64,000 nt of DNA from Bacteroidales bacterium (GTDB taxonomy: Bacteria > Bacteroidota > Bacteroidia > Bacteroidales > TTA-H9): positions 1-64,000 of the forward strand of contig JAUSOY010000013.1 of NCBI GenBank assembly GCA_030656615.1, read 5' to 3'. This document shows, in pieces, positions 1 through 10,114 of the stretch. The notes under the pieces were generated by a model that worked only from the letters and a program-made list of their open reading frames with translations, did not search any database and was not told the origin of the DNA. Made by a program: the position numbers and the translations under genes. The number at the start of each line of letters is the position of its first letter. Positions within the stretch are counted from its first letter, which is position 1.

Positions 1-1214
1 CGGCCAGTTTTAACCAGATAAGATCCTATTGCAATGCATTGGAACCTCATTGTGGATAAAACAGGATGGTGTTTATGGTTGAGAGCTTGCAACCGAAACA
101 GACTCATTAGATTGTGCGCTACCATTGTCCAGCGAAAAGCAGCTTCTGTTGCGTAAAAATCCTCCATACAAAAGCCCTCGATTCCGTAATCATATTTCAG
201 TTCCCGGATACGATTTTCACAATCTGCACGTTGATTATACAACTGCCAAACCAGTAAGTCAGAAAATTCAACATTTGTAGCAAAAGCGGTGTACTTGTAT
301 CTTTCAAACTCTTCAATCTCCGGGAACAAAAGTTTCCCGCCAGTATTTGGGTGAGTTCCTGTATCCTTGCGAACAATCACCATTCGGCGTGGTCTTGACC
401 AGCCTTTTGCCTGGTAAACGAATGACCCTGTCCAGTAGCCATTTTCAACCGGGAACCACTTCGTATGCTCAAAAATTCGTCTGACCAATGGCCCCGTCAT
501 TCGGGTAGCCATAATGTAGTTGATGCCTTCATGTTCGAGTCTATCCATAATTGTCTCATTGCAAAAACCACTGTCTGCCCGGAACAGTCCAATTTTTTCA
601 ACAGGTATAATGGTTTGCAACTCATCGAAAAACTCCGTAAAATCTGTGCTAGAGTGGCTGTCACCAGTTCGCATCCAAGCATTTGCAACCATCTTTGCCT
701 CGGCAACAAAGGCAATCAATGGGTGGTGTGACCCTCTGCCATGTCGCTTAGGGTTATAACCTTTTACAACTCCTTCCTGACTGCCATGACGTGTGATAAC
801 TGTGGAATCAAGGTCAATGGTCATCTTTTCTAATTGCAGCTGAGAAAACCAGAAACGATTAATAGCAGGGAATAACATGTCGTTACGTTCCTGATCAAAC
901 TTCCGGAAAAACCGGCTAAATGTACTTTGGCTTGCCATGCCTTTTCCCCAGCCGAAAATACGTTGAACGACCTCATCGTTACGTAAGGTACCTGAGTGAG
1001 CAAGCCGGGTAGCACCCAAAATGGTACTTACCATAAATCCTTCAGCAAGATCCACCGGACAATACCCACGATTTGATCCAATAGTTGGCAAATACTGGCA
1101 CTCATCCTCAAGATATCGTTTAAGACCGCTTCGGCGATAGGTCTCCTCGATCAGGCGTAAATCGCCCCATGGCGAGACTGCTTTGTCTGTATAATTGTAT
1201 GGTAATCCTTTCAT
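1..1214 (-). mobile_element. IS1380-family transposase, 3' end cut by window edge
   Basis: Open frame reading leftwards from ATG at 1214 to the window edge, about 404 codons with no stop. It looks like a DDE transposase of the IS1380 group (DDE_Tnp_1 clan): an acidic pair in DLDSTVIT around residues 134-136, then the KGYNPKRHGRGSHHPL stretch, a second acidic motif FRADSGF, and a C-terminal CENRIRELK motif giving the catalytic Glu. The last visible residues (GSYLVKTG) match the near-terminal part of such transposases, so only a few tens of residues should lie outside. The frame is intact, so the copy may be functional. Family assignment is from motif memory; IS4-type relatives are the alternative. 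Only one end of the element is in view, so its inverted repeats cannot be delimited. Confidence 0.75.
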
Positions 1215-1795
1215 CCTATGGGTGAAATCAATATTTTTACACTATTGTAAATATAGCAATGGTTTCGAATTTTCTTACTTAGCTTAATGAATTAATTGGG
1301 ATTAATAGTAATACAGCATTATATTTGTCTCAAGCAAAAACAAAAGTTAACAGCAATTCAGTATTTTATGGCTGGTGTATGGCCTTTTACATTAAATCGT
1401 GTCAAAACTCACGGAAGACATTTGTCCAATTTCGTTTGGAATGCAAATGCTTTTTGTGAGGTTACACGTGAACACTGTAATAAACATTGGAAAATTCCGC
1501 AGCGGTGTTTCGAAAACAAATTAACAGCGATTTGTAGAAGCAGTCAGTGTGGGCTATGTTTTAACTATCTTAAAATTGAAGAAATACCCTCAGCTGTAAT
1601 ATTAAAACCACAAAGTCAGTTACTTTTTAGAAGTTCCGGGGCACATTGTTTGGCATTTAGAATGCCTATTTCGAGCCTGGGCATCGATAAATAAGCAGCC
1701 GGAAAGATTAAATTTCTGGCAACCTTCTCACGAATTATCAAAAATCAAAATCAACCGGCTACTTATTGCCGGCAAAAATACAAAAAAGAAGTAAA
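1215..1795. other. Gene-free stretch between transposase and secreted protein gene
   Basis: About 580 bases with no convincing gene. A 132-codon frame at 1296-1694 has no recognisable domain or signal and begins inside a promoter-like site, so it is not called. A possible promoter lies at 1296-1327 on the + strand: TTG at 1296-1298, 21 bases, then TATATTTG at 1320-1327. An imperfect inverted repeat (TAAGCAGCCGG at 1692-1702, CCGGCTACTTA at 1755-1765, 10 of 11 pairs) sits just upstream of the next start codon. The part nearest 1215 presumably includes the end of the insertion sequence. Confidence 0.4.
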
Positions 1796-4700
1796 ATGAA
1801 AAAACAAATATATATAACATTAGTGGTTTTGATTACTGCGACGTGCAGTATCGCTCAATCAACTGGTAAGTGGGTTTTACCGTTATCTTACATCGGGTAT
1901 AACAAAACAATCGAATTGGTTTTTGAACCCAATAACCCTACATTTACCGAGAATCAATTACCTTTTGAAAAACCCTATGATGAAATTGGAATATTTGGTG
2001 GAGGATATACCCCTAATTTCAATGATTTAAAATTTTACATACTTGGCCAAGATTTGTTTTATAACGGTCAGTCCTACAATTGGTTGGGTATTATTAATTG
2101 TAGTAACACTAATTTCCTGTCAAGTGTAAGAATTTTGCCTTTGAATTCATCAGGTACGAAATTTGAATTTATTTCCGCAGCAATAGATCATGAAACACAT
2201 CGCTACGTTCTTACCTCTCGGACTCTCGAGTTAATTAATGGCTTATTGGTTTGGGGTACAATAAAACAATTGGGTCTTGTAGAATACCCATTTTTTATGC
2301 CTTCACCGAATTATCGTTTTTCGGCTTTTACGGTTACTTCTGGCTCACAGGGGAATTATACCCTATATGTATGTAAGGGTCATGGTACAGGAAGCAGCCA
2401 AATGGCGTTGTATAGTTATAGTATTGATAATAATGGTCTTGATCAGAATTCCTTAACCACAATTTCTACTCCCGGGTTGTCTTTTGCAGATACAGATTTT
2501 TTTGCATGGCAGTTAGCAAAGTCGAAGGAGGGCTTTGGAGTAGATGCACTTGCCTGGTGCAACTCATCTGGTTTCACATCCAATCCATCTTATCCTGACA
2601 GAAGATCTCACCTAAACCTTGTGGTTAACGGGCAGGAGACACAATACATGCCCAATCTTGGACCAATAAACGGCGTAGCATTCTCGGAGGTGGAATCAAA
2701 TATATTATACCTTTCGTGTGAAGGCTCAGCACAAAATCCGGCAGGTGTATATAAACTTAACTACACCACTGGTTCGGTAACCAGCTATTTTGGTGCCAGT
2801 TCAACGCTCTATAACCGTACCTGGCTTAAAAAAGCGCCAGACGGGCATATTTATGCCGTGAGAAACGATGGAAAAGCCCTTGGCCGGATTAACCAGACAA
2901 ATGGTCAGTTTCAAGCCAATGCTCACATTTTTGCCGGTGGAAACAGTCTGAATAGTTATTATACCATTCCGGCCACAACCGGAAACAACTACTATTATTT
3001 GCCCGATGATAGCAGACCCGCCAACCCCTTAACGGCAACATCACAAACTACATTTACCGGTTCCTGCGGCGATGCTACAGGTTCAGCCACACTTACCGTA
3101 AATGGCGGTACTCCACCATATACCTATCAATGGTATAGCGCGCTTCCATGGACTGCCATGATCGGCTATACCAGTTCCACTGCTCAAAATCTTATAGCAG
3201 GCCAGTACAAGTGCATTATTACCGATGCATGGGGTTTCGTACTCGAGGTATTGGTTAATATTACCACTGACCCCAATGCCGTAGCCAGTACCATGCAGGA
3301 GATGGAAGGCACAGTGAGCGGGCAAACCAGAGCATTTAAGGAAGGATTGATGGTTAAAACCGGCAAAACCCTTACCCTTAATAACTGCAATTATACATTT
3401 TATCAGGATGCCAAAGTAATTGTAGAACCCGGTGGCAAACTGGTGATGAACAATACCGTATTTACCGCCTGTCCCGGAGTAATGTGGAAAGGCGTGGAGG
3501 TTTGGGGAAACCGCTATGCACATCAATATAATACCGAGAACGGAACCAATTCACAGGGGCAACTGATTATGCGCAACGGGGCAACTATTTCACATGCAGA
3601 AATTGCTGTTTTATTGACATCCAGAAATGCAAGTGGCACATTTTTATATAATAAATCCGGAGGTATAATAAAAACGGAAAACGATGGAAATCCGGGTACT
3701 TTTGGTGCTAAGTTTATAAATAACAGCTATGGAGTTCGGTTTTGGACATATCATAATATCTATTACGGTAAGGAGGTGTCAAATCTAAGTGACCTTACCG
3801 ATTGTTCCTTCATGATTAACAATGAGTACAGGGGCGGTAACGGGTTTGATGCCCATGTACACATGTATGATGTTATGGGAGTAAAAATCCGTGGATGTCA
3901 GTTTTTAAACCAGACTGCCAATCCTCAGGGTCATGGAATAAATGCATGGGGTTCCGGATTCAGGGTAGAGAGCCTTTGTTCAGAGGCTGTTGTACCCTGT
4001 CCGGCACAGTTTACTACCCGAACAAGTTTTACAAATTTTGCCAAGGGGATAAACCTGTTGAATAGCGGAAGTTATACACTCTATGTAAATAACGCACTGT
4101 TTAACAGCAACAGCCGGGGTGTTAACCTTCAAAACTCAAACTATGCAACAATCATCAACAGTACCTTTAACATCGGTAAGGCATCGGCAATAGAGGAGGC
4201 TGGATGTGAAGAAGGCGGAGCTGCTGGGTACGGAATTTATTTAACGCAGAGTATAAATTTCACTATCGAGGAGAATTCCTTTTCTAAAGGCTTGAGTGCC
4301 CCTACCGGTGAATACATTGGCATTGCTGTGGTTGATTGTAAAAGCCCCTTGGATGTGATATACAAAAATACTTTTAGTGGGCTGAGTGTTGGTAATTATA
4401 GTTTTGGTGTAAACCGTTCAGATGACGGAGATGATGCCACAGGTATCAGGTACATTTGTAATCTAAATTCAAGTAATGCAGTAGATTTCAGGGTAACTGG
4501 GGAAAATGATTTGAAAGCAATGATAAATGGCAATCACGGGTATTATAATGCTGCTTCAGGCAATACCTTTTCGTCAACTGCTTCATGGCATTTTAGAAAT
4601 GAAGGCAAACAAAACATTAATTGGTTCCATTATGGATACGCAAACGAATATCCATTACCTTCGAAAGTATATACTGTGGAAACTGATAAGTATTTTTATT

Positions 4701-5923
4701 GGTATTCTGCTCCGCAAAACACCTGCCCCTCACATTTTATGGGTGGAGGTGGTTTTGAAGAAAATGGCTTACCATTGTTAAGTGAAATCGAACGGATTCA
4801 GAAAGAGCAGGAGTATATTCAATATTCTGACGATTACGCCAGTTTGATATCCATTTTTAATAATTTGAAAGATGGTGGCGACACACCAGGAACCTTAGCT
4901 GAAATAGAATATGTTTGGCCACAAAACATGTGGGAGTTGGTAACAAACCTGCTTACAAAATCTCCTTACCTTTCTGAAGAGGTTCTAATAGAAGCAGCGA
5001 ATCGAAATGATGTGATACCTCATGCTGCCTTGTTCGATATTTTAGCAGCCAATCCGGATGAATTAAAGAAGGAAACCCTGATTACCTATATTAAAGAAAT
5101 GTCCAATCCTCTGCCCGAATATATGATTTCCATACTCGAAGGTTTAGCTGCCGGGGCTACAGCTAAAACAGCGCTGCTAAACCAGATGGATTTTTACAAT
5201 ACATTAAAAATACATACGGTACAGGCTCTTATACGGAATTCGTTGCTGGATACAATTACTGATAATACTTATGTCAAAAACTGGCTAGCAAAATTAAACG
5301 CTCTATCTGCGGATCAACAAACGGTATTAATAAACATTTCTGAGCATAAGATAGACTCTGCATTAGTTTTGCTTGATTTGATTCCAAATAAGTATAACCT
5401 GACTGGCCAAGAGTTGACAGAGTACAATGACTATAGGACGATGGTTATCCTCCAAATGAATTTAGCCACTGAAGGGAGGACACTATATAATTTGGATACT
5501 TCCGAAGTAGAGTTTATTTATCATATTGCAAATAACTCAACAGGGAAAGCCGCGAGCATGGCCAAGGGTATTCTTGAATGGGTTTATGGCGATAATTATT
5601 GTCATTGTATTAGCGGTACTCATGCTTCATGGATAAAATCCGGTCGGTCAGTAAAAAATCAAAACTGGCCAAATACAATTGAGGTTAGAGCATTTCCAAA
5701 TCCTGCCTCAATATGGGTAACATTTGATTATTTGCTTCCTGTGGGTATTAATACAGGAACCATTACGATAACAGACATCCAGGGTAAAGTAGTAAAAACA
5801 TTTGAACTGAATCGTAATCGTAGCCAAAAACTCTGGGATACACGTATTACCAGTAGTGGTGTATATTTTTACACAATACGGGCTGCAAATAATACCGTAA
5901 GTGGTAAAATAATTGTTAAATAG
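1796..5923 (+). CDS. Large secreted T9SS cargo protein with beta-helix region and C-terminal sorting domain
   Basis: 1375 residues from ATG 1796; a longer TTG start at 1766 would put ten charged residues before the signal peptide and is rejected. Residues 1-20 form a signal peptide ending CSIAQ. The N-terminal third looks like a beta-propeller surface domain; around residues 410-490 is a SprB/PKD-like module (GSCGDATGSATLTVNGGTPPYTYQW). Residues about 510-950 carry short Asn/Gly-rich turns (SNYATIINSTF, INFTIEENSF) typical of right-handed parallel beta-helices. A mainly helical region follows (about 1000-1285). The last 80 residues are a type A T9SS sorting domain: FPNPAS, then DIQGKVV, then SSGVYFYTI and a basic end. 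Expected to be exported through Sec and T9SS and attached to or released from the surface. Ligand or substrate unknown. Pairs with the next gene, which has the same export signals. Confidence 0.8.
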   Translation: MKKQIYITLVVLITATCSIAQSTGKWVLPLSYIGYNKTIELVFEPNNPTFTENQLPFEKPYDEIGIFGGGYTPNFNDLKFYILGQDLFYNGQSYNWLGIINCSNTNFLSSVRILPLNSSGTKFEFISAAIDHETHRYVLTSRTLELINGLLVWGTIKQLGLVEYPFFMPSPNYRFSAFTVTSGSQGNYTLYVCKGHGTGSSQMALYSYSIDNNGLDQNSLTTISTPGLSFADTDFFAWQLAKSKEGFGVDALAWCNSSGFTSNPSYPDRRSHLNLVVNGQETQYMPNLGPINGVAFSEVESNILYLSCEGSAQNPAGVYKLNYTTGSVTSYFGASSTLYNRTWLKKAPDGHIYAVRNDGKALGRINQTNGQFQANAHIFAGGNSLNSYYTIPATTGNNYYYLPDDSRPANPLTATSQTTFTGSCGDATGSATLTVNGGTPPYTYQWYSALPWTAMIGYTSSTAQNLIAGQYKCIITDAWGFVLEVLVNITTDPNAVASTMQEMEGTVSGQTRAFKEGLMVKTGKTLTLNNCNYTFYQDAKVIVEPGGKLVMNNTVFTACPGVMWKGVEVWGNRYAHQYNTENGTNSQGQLIMRNGATISHAEIAVLLTSRNASGTFLYNKSGGIIKTENDGNPGTFGAKFINNSYGVRFWTYHNIYYGKEVSNLSDLTDCSFMINNEYRGGNGFDAHVHMYDVMGVKIRGCQFLNQTANPQGHGINAWGSGFRVESLCSEAVVPCPAQFTTRTSFTNFAKGINLLNSGSYTLYVNNALFNSNSRGVNLQNSNYATIINSTFNIGKASAIEEAGCEEGGAAGYGIYLTQSINFTIEENSFSKGLSAPTGEYIGIAVVDCKSPLDVIYKNTFSGLSVGNYSFGVNRSDDGDDATGIRYICNLNSSNAVDFRVTGENDLKAMINGNHGYYNAASGNTFSSTASWHFRNEGKQNINWFHYGYANEYPLPSKVYTVETDKYFYWYSAPQNTCPSHFMGGGGFEENGLPLLSEIERIQKEQEYIQYSDDYASLISIFNNLKDGGDTPGTLAEIEYVWPQNMWELVTNLLTKSPYLSEEVLIEAANRNDVIPHAALFDILAANPDELKKETLITYIKEMSNPLPEYMISILEGLAAGATAKTALLNQMDFYNTLKIHTVQALIRNSLLDTITDNTYVKNWLAKLNALSADQQTVLINISEHKIDSALVLLDLIPNKYNLTGQELTEYNDYRTMVILQMNLATEGRTLYNLDTSEVEFIYHIANNSTGKAASMAKGILEWVYGDNYCHCISGTHASWIKSGRSVKNQNWPNTIEVRAFPNPASIWVTFDYLLPVGINTGTITITDIQGKVVKTFELNRNRSQKLWDTRITSSGVYFYTIRAANNTVSGKIIVK

Positions 5924-5937
5924 GCTAGTTGTATTCA

Positions 5938-5964
5938 GGGAACACTGGACAGCCCGGTGTTCCC
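5938..5964 (+). terminator. Stem-loop between the two T9SS cargo genes
   Basis: GGGAACAC (5938-5945) pairs perfectly with GTGTTCCC (5957-5964), loop 11 bases, 14 bases after the stop of the upstream gene. The following T tract is short (TTCATT), so it could be a weak terminator, an mRNA-stabilising hairpin, or an attenuator for the next gene. Confidence 0.45.
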
Positions 5965-5985
5965 TTCATTAAAAAACCAGAGACT

Positions 5986-7845
5986 ATGAAAAAGACAATA
6001 TTATTGGTTTTTATAATATACGCTTCAGTACTTTACTCCCAAACCCCTGAACTTACATGGCAGTCATGTTACGGTGCAAGTTCAAATGACTACATAGGCG
6101 CAATTTTGAAGTCAGATTATGGGTATTTATTAAGTGCTTCAGCATCGAATAATGAACTTCAGATACCAGGTTATCATGGTGGCAGTGATGCCTGGGTTAT
6201 AGCCACAGACAGTTTAGGCAATTTTTTATGGCATAAATGTTTTGGGGGTACCAGAACTGAGTCAGAATTTGTAAAAATTCTAGAATGTAGTGATGGTACA
6301 TATTATCTTTTTGGTTCGTCATCCTCTGAGGATGGCGACTTAAATACGCCAATTCAGGGCATGAATGACTTGTGGCTTGTTAAAGTAGATAGTGAATTTA
6401 ATATAATTTGGCAGCGCGCTTTCGGTAGTCCAGCTCCTGAAGAGGTGCGTGATGCTATTTTAACTTCTGATGGCGGTGTTATTACCCTAGCCCGTGTATA
6501 TGCTGCCGGCTATAATGTTAGTGTTGCATTTGGTATGTATGATATCTGGGTCTGCAAGTTTGGCGCGGATGGTGAGATGGAGTGGGAGAAAACACTAGGT
6601 AACCAGTACAATGATAATGCCATCAAGATTAAAAAAGGGAGAACCGACCCTGTCGAAACTTATTACATCATTGGTAGTAGTGAGTATAGTGGCGGAATGG
6701 TTGGTTGCCATGTTTCTCCTTCTTATGGGCAGGACGTTATTGTCTATGAAATAGACAGAGGAGGTAATCTTCTTTGGCATCAATGTTATGGGGGTAGTGA
6801 TTCGGATTTGGGTAAAGATTTTATTTCTTTACCCGATGGATTTGTCTTCGTGGCTAGTTCTGCTTCTTCAGATTTTGACGTATCTGGTAATACCAAAGGT
6901 AATGCAATATGGGTGGTAAGATGCAATCAGGCTGGTGAAATTATCTGGCAAAGAACTTATGGAGGTTCAGGAAGAGAATGGCCTGTTTATATTGATACAG
7001 TTGCTAATGGTGGATTTGTTGTTATTGGTAATTCAAGTTCTAAAGACGGGGATGTAGTTAACCAGCACGGGTATGGAGCGACAACGGATGTATGGATTTT
7101 AGCCTTGGATTCATTAGGAAATATTTTGAGTAGCAAGTGTTTTGGAAGCACGGGTTGGGAGACTTTCTTTAATGGAAATTCCATAGCCAGAAGCGGAGAT
7201 TTTGATTATACAATAGCGGTTACATCCCGTTTTAATGATGGAGACGTGACATGTGCCACATATGGGAATGATGACATCTGGCTCTTCGAAATCAAAGACT
7301 GCACATATTACGCCCCCACCACCCCCTCAACACCCGCCGGCCCGGCCAATGCCTGCTCGGCTTCGCCAAACCCAGGCGTTTATACCGTACCAAATATAAC
7401 CAACCAAACCACCGAATGGAAGCTGGAGCCGTCAGATGCAGGGAGCATTATTACGGGTAAAGACAGTTTACTAATCTACTGGTCTAACGGCTATGAAGGT
7501 ACGGTAGCCATTTCTGCCAGAGGGATAAACGATTGCGGAGCATCCGCCTGGTCACCGCCAATCTATACTCAGGTAGAAACCTGTGCCGGTATCAGTACCC
7601 ACTCCCTCAACGGATTGAAAATATGGCCCAACCCTGCAAAAACCCACCTCAACATAGAAATACCGGCAAACGTTCAACTCCCGGTAAATATACAGATTAG
7701 CGATGTTTCAGGTAGGACAGTACTGAGCCAACAGCTCGTCAACCATCAAAGCACCCTTGATGTCAGCAACATAAGGCGGGGGGTGTACTTCTGTATTTTA
7801 CAGTATCCGTTACAAAATATCCATGGGAAGCTTGTAATACAATAA
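5986..7845 (+). CDS. Secreted T9SS cargo protein with WxxxFGG-type propeller repeats
   Basis: 619 residues from ATG 5986 (a TTG at 5929 lies before the intergenic hairpin and is rejected). Signal peptide MKKTILLVFIIYASVLYSQ. Residues about 20-440 consist of six or seven repeats of about 60 residues, each containing the pattern DxWVxxxDxxGNxxWxxxFGG, a repeat seen in Bacteroidota surface proteins and likely a beta-propeller. A PKD/Ig-like segment (about 445-540) with a Pro/Thr-rich lead follows, and the last 75 residues are a type A T9SS sorting domain (IWPNPAKTHL, ISDVSGRTVL, IRRGVYFCIL). Function beyond surface display unknown. It lies 62 bases after the other cargo gene, so co-transcription is possible, modulated by the hairpin between them. 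Confidence 0.8.
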   Translation: MKKTILLVFIIYASVLYSQTPELTWQSCYGASSNDYIGAILKSDYGYLLSASASNNELQIPGYHGGSDAWVIATDSLGNFLWHKCFGGTRTESEFVKILECSDGTYYLFGSSSSEDGDLNTPIQGMNDLWLVKVDSEFNIIWQRAFGSPAPEEVRDAILTSDGGVITLARVYAAGYNVSVAFGMYDIWVCKFGADGEMEWEKTLGNQYNDNAIKIKKGRTDPVETYYIIGSSEYSGGMVGCHVSPSYGQDVIVYEIDRGGNLLWHQCYGGSDSDLGKDFISLPDGFVFVASSASSDFDVSGNTKGNAIWVVRCNQAGEIIWQRTYGGSGREWPVYIDTVANGGFVVIGNSSSKDGDVVNQHGYGATTDVWILALDSLGNILSSKCFGSTGWETFFNGNSIARSGDFDYTIAVTSRFNDGDVTCATYGNDDIWLFEIKDCTYYAPTTPSTPAGPANACSASPNPGVYTVPNITNQTTEWKLEPSDAGSIITGKDSLLIYWSNGYEGTVAISARGINDCGASAWSPPIYTQVETCAGISTHSLNGLKIWPNPAKTHLNIEIPANVQLPVNIQISDVSGRTVLSQQLVNHQSTLDVSNIRRGVYFCILQYPLQNIHGKLVIQ

Positions 7846-7988
7846 TGATACGCATTCGAGATTCAAGATTGGAGCCGGAATTCAATGGCTACTCATTGAT
7901 CTTTTATTAAAAACACCAGCAGAGTATAGCATTAAAAGCTTTGAACCCTTGGCGTGGAATACTGTTTTAATTAAAAACAAAGATCAAC

Positions 7989-8765
7989 ATGGATATAAAT
8001 ATCTGGTTTCAAAGTGCAAAGATGATTTTAATCATGATGAGTTTGCTTTGGATTGTAAGCATAATACTCAAAAATGCTTCTATTGTTGATCCATTTTGGG
8101 GCACCGGATTTGTGATTACTGGCTTATATGTTTTTTTTGAAGGGAAAAATAATTCAGATTTCGGGTTGCTGGTGATGGCTCTGTTGATGGTCTGGGGTCT
8201 GCGGCTGAGTGCACATTTACTTTTTCGCAACCTTGGTAAAGGCGAGGATTTCAGGTATCAGCAATTCCGTAAAAATTTTGGGGCAAAACACTACTGGTGG
8301 ATAAGTTTTTTTCAGGTGTTTATGTTACAGGGAGTTATTCTTTGGATTGTTATCTCTCCTTTGGTCATGTTGCTGGGAAATCCGGAAAGAGCATTCAACC
8401 TTTGGCTTGCATTTCCCGGCCTCATCCTGTGGTTAACGGGCTTTGTTTTTGAAACCGTAGGCGACTGGCAATTAATGCGTTTTAAAGCAAATCATGCTAA
8501 CAAAGGCAAATTACTGACAAGCGGTTTATGGAGACTTAGCCGGCATCCGAATTATTTTGGTGATGCCATGATATGGTGGGGTTTCTGGATGATGGCTGCC
8601 TCCTGTGGACTGTGGTGGACGGTTTTTAGCCCTTTACTTATGACCTTTTTATTGATGAAAGTTTCGGGGGTGGTTATGCTCGAAAAAAGTATGAAAACGA
8701 GTAAGCCGTGTTATGAAGAATACATCAAAAATACCCCGGTATTTTTTCCGTTTATTCGATTTTAA
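7989..8765 (+). CDS. DUF1295 / steroid 5-alpha-reductase-like membrane protein
   Basis: 258 residues with six or seven hydrophobic segments. N-terminal region contains NASIVDPFWGTGFV, and the C-terminal half holds the signature GLWRLSRHPNYFGDAMIWWG followed by YEEYIKNTPVFFPF, which identify the DUF1295 branch of the steroid-reductase/ICMT-like methyltransferase superfamily. Such proteins are integral membrane enzymes, often annotated as putative NADPH-dependent reductases; the substrate in bacteria is not known. ATG at 7989 is used. It stands alone, convergent with metF, with the palindrome cluster in between. Family call is firm, reaction is not. Confidence 0.8.
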   Translation: MDINIWFQSAKMILIMMSLLWIVSIILKNASIVDPFWGTGFVITGLYVFFEGKNNSDFGLLVMALLMVWGLRLSAHLLFRNLGKGEDFRYQQFRKNFGAKHYWWISFFQVFMLQGVILWIVISPLVMLLGNPERAFNLWLAFPGLILWLTGFVFETVGDWQLMRFKANHANKGKLLTSGLWRLSRHPNYFGDAMIWWGFWMMAASCGLWWTVFSPLLMTFLLMKVSGVVMLEKSMKTSKPCYEEYIKNTPVFFPFIRF

Positions 8766-8790
8766 ATTGATTAAAATCCAAAGATAGGTC

Positions 8791-9140
8791 GGCGGTACAC
8801 ACCACCAAATGAGGGAATTCAGGTGCATAGCACCGTATTATGTTTTCACCGAATTGTTTTTTTAAAAATTATGGATGTTGTTCATAAATCGGTGCGCTGC
8901 ACCTTGCCAAAATCATTGTGGTTTTTAATCTACCGATATAGCGGTGCGCTGCACCTCTAAAAATATTCCGGATGTTTTATATACCGGTAGGCGGGCGCTA
9001 CGCACCACCAAATTCATTTATTGCCGAGATTATTGAATTTTCAATGTCGTTGAATTTAATAAAAATCGTCAACTTTTAGGTGCGTAGCACCGGCATATTT
9101 GTAGAAAACATCGGATGAAGAAGTCAAGGTGCGTAGCACC
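8791..9140. repeat. Cluster of short palindromes GGTGC-NNN-GCACC
   Basis: Five clear copies of a 13-base interrupted palindrome lie in the 392 bases between two convergent genes: 8822-8834, 8891-8903, 8943-8955, 9079-9091 and 9128-9140 (centre ATA, GCT/CGC or GTA). Copies 8822 and 9128 share the downstream sequence CGTATTAT. Two related degenerate units ending in ACCACCAAAT occur at 8791-8810 and about 8990-9012 (reverse-oriented half sites). No coding potential is seen. The arrangement resembles intergenic REP-like elements; function unknown. Confidence 0.75.
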
Positions 9141-9157
9141 GTATTATACTATCTGAA

Positions 9158-10111
9158 TTAAAAACAAGCCCTGGCAATTTGGTAAATATTGTCTGATTTT
9201 CCCATGGTGTAAAAATGTACGGCAGGCACGCCCACCTCTATCAATTCGCGGCTTTGCCTGATTCCCCATTCCACACCCACCTGGCGTACTGCTTTATTAT
9301 CCTTGCATTTTTCGACTTCCCTGACCAGTTCATCGGGTATTTCGGTATGAAATATTTTGGGCAAAACCTGTAAATGGTTTTTTAGTGAGATGGGTTTAAT
9401 ACCGGCGATAATGGGTACATGAATATCATTATCACGGCAGAGTTTTACAAAATCAAAGTATTTCTGATTGTCGAAAAACAGTTGAGTAACAATATAACTG
9501 GCTCCGGCATCCACTTTTTGTTTGAGGTAACGGATATCGGAAAGCATATTTGGTGCCTCGGAGTGTTTTTCGGGATATCCGGCCACACCCACACTAAAAT
9601 TGGTGGCAGTGCTGTTTTGTAAATCTTCGTCCAGATAATTTCCCTCATTCAGTGCTATGATTTGTTTTACCAAATCAACGGCATGAGAATGTCCGTCGGG
9701 TTCGGGAATAAACTCTTTTTGAGAACGCTCGGCATCGCCCCTTACCGCCAACACATTATGAACGCCCAGAAAATGCAAATCAATAAGGGCATTCTCTGTT
9801 TCTTCTTTCGAAAAACCTCCACAAATAATATGAGGCACCACATTTACCTTACAATAATATTGCAAAGCGGCAGCTATTCCAACCGTTCCGGGCCTTTTTC
9901 TTACCGTTTTCTTTTCGAGTAAACCACTTTCATGATTTTTATAAATGACCTCTTCCTGATGATAGGTAACATTGATGTAGGGAGGTTCAAACTCGAGCAA
10001 GGGCTTAATACTTTGATAAATTTCGTCAAAGGTTCCGCCTTTGAGTGGAGGAAGAATTTCGAAGGAAAACAGGGTTTTTTGAGCCGTATTTAAAATATCG
10101 TTGATATGCAT
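9158..10111 (-). CDS. metF: Methylenetetrahydrofolate reductase
   Basis: 317 residues, close to the usual size of bacterial MetF. Reduces 5,10-methylene-THF to 5-methyl-THF, the methyl donor for MetH encoded just upstream. It is a FAD-dependent TIM barrel: FSFEILPPLKGG at the start (catalytic Glu region), PYINVTYH, CGGFSKEETENALIDLHFLGVHNVLAVRGD (folate/FAD site), GASYIVTQLFFDN and GIKPI. Starts 3 bases after the metH stop, so it is the second gene of a metH-metF operon and shares the SAM-I riboswitch control. The C terminus (VGVEWGIRQSRELIEVGVPAVHFYTMGKS) matches the family end. Complete. Confidence 0.95.
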   Translation of the reverse strand: MHINDILNTAQKTLFSFEILPPLKGGTFDEIYQSIKPLLEFEPPYINVTYHQEEVIYKNHESGLLEKKTVRKRPGTVGIAAALQYYCKVNVVPHIICGGFSKEETENALIDLHFLGVHNVLAVRGDAERSQKEFIPEPDGHSHAVDLVKQIIALNEGNYLDEDLQNSTATNFSVGVAGYPEKHSEAPNMLSDIRYLKQKVDAGASYIVTQLFFDNQKYFDFVKLCRDNDIHVPIIAGIKPISLKNHLQVLPKIFHTEIPDELVREVEKCKDNKAVRQVGVEWGIRQSRELIEVGVPAVHFYTMGKSDNIYQIARACF

Positions 10112-10114
10112 AAT

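Noticed and set aside
1296..1694. 132-codon frame between the transposase and the first T9SS gene
   Set aside because: No signal, domain or plausible composition (scattered Cys/His/Trp), begins with a non-family start next to a promoter-like site; likely chance.
3083..3526. Antisense frame of 147 codons inside the beta-helix protein gene
   Set aside because: Fully opposite a well-supported gene; composition is that expected of a shadow frame.
8791..9140. CRISPR array for the repeated palindromes
   Set aside because: Repeats are only 13 bases, spacing is irregular, and no cas genes are near.
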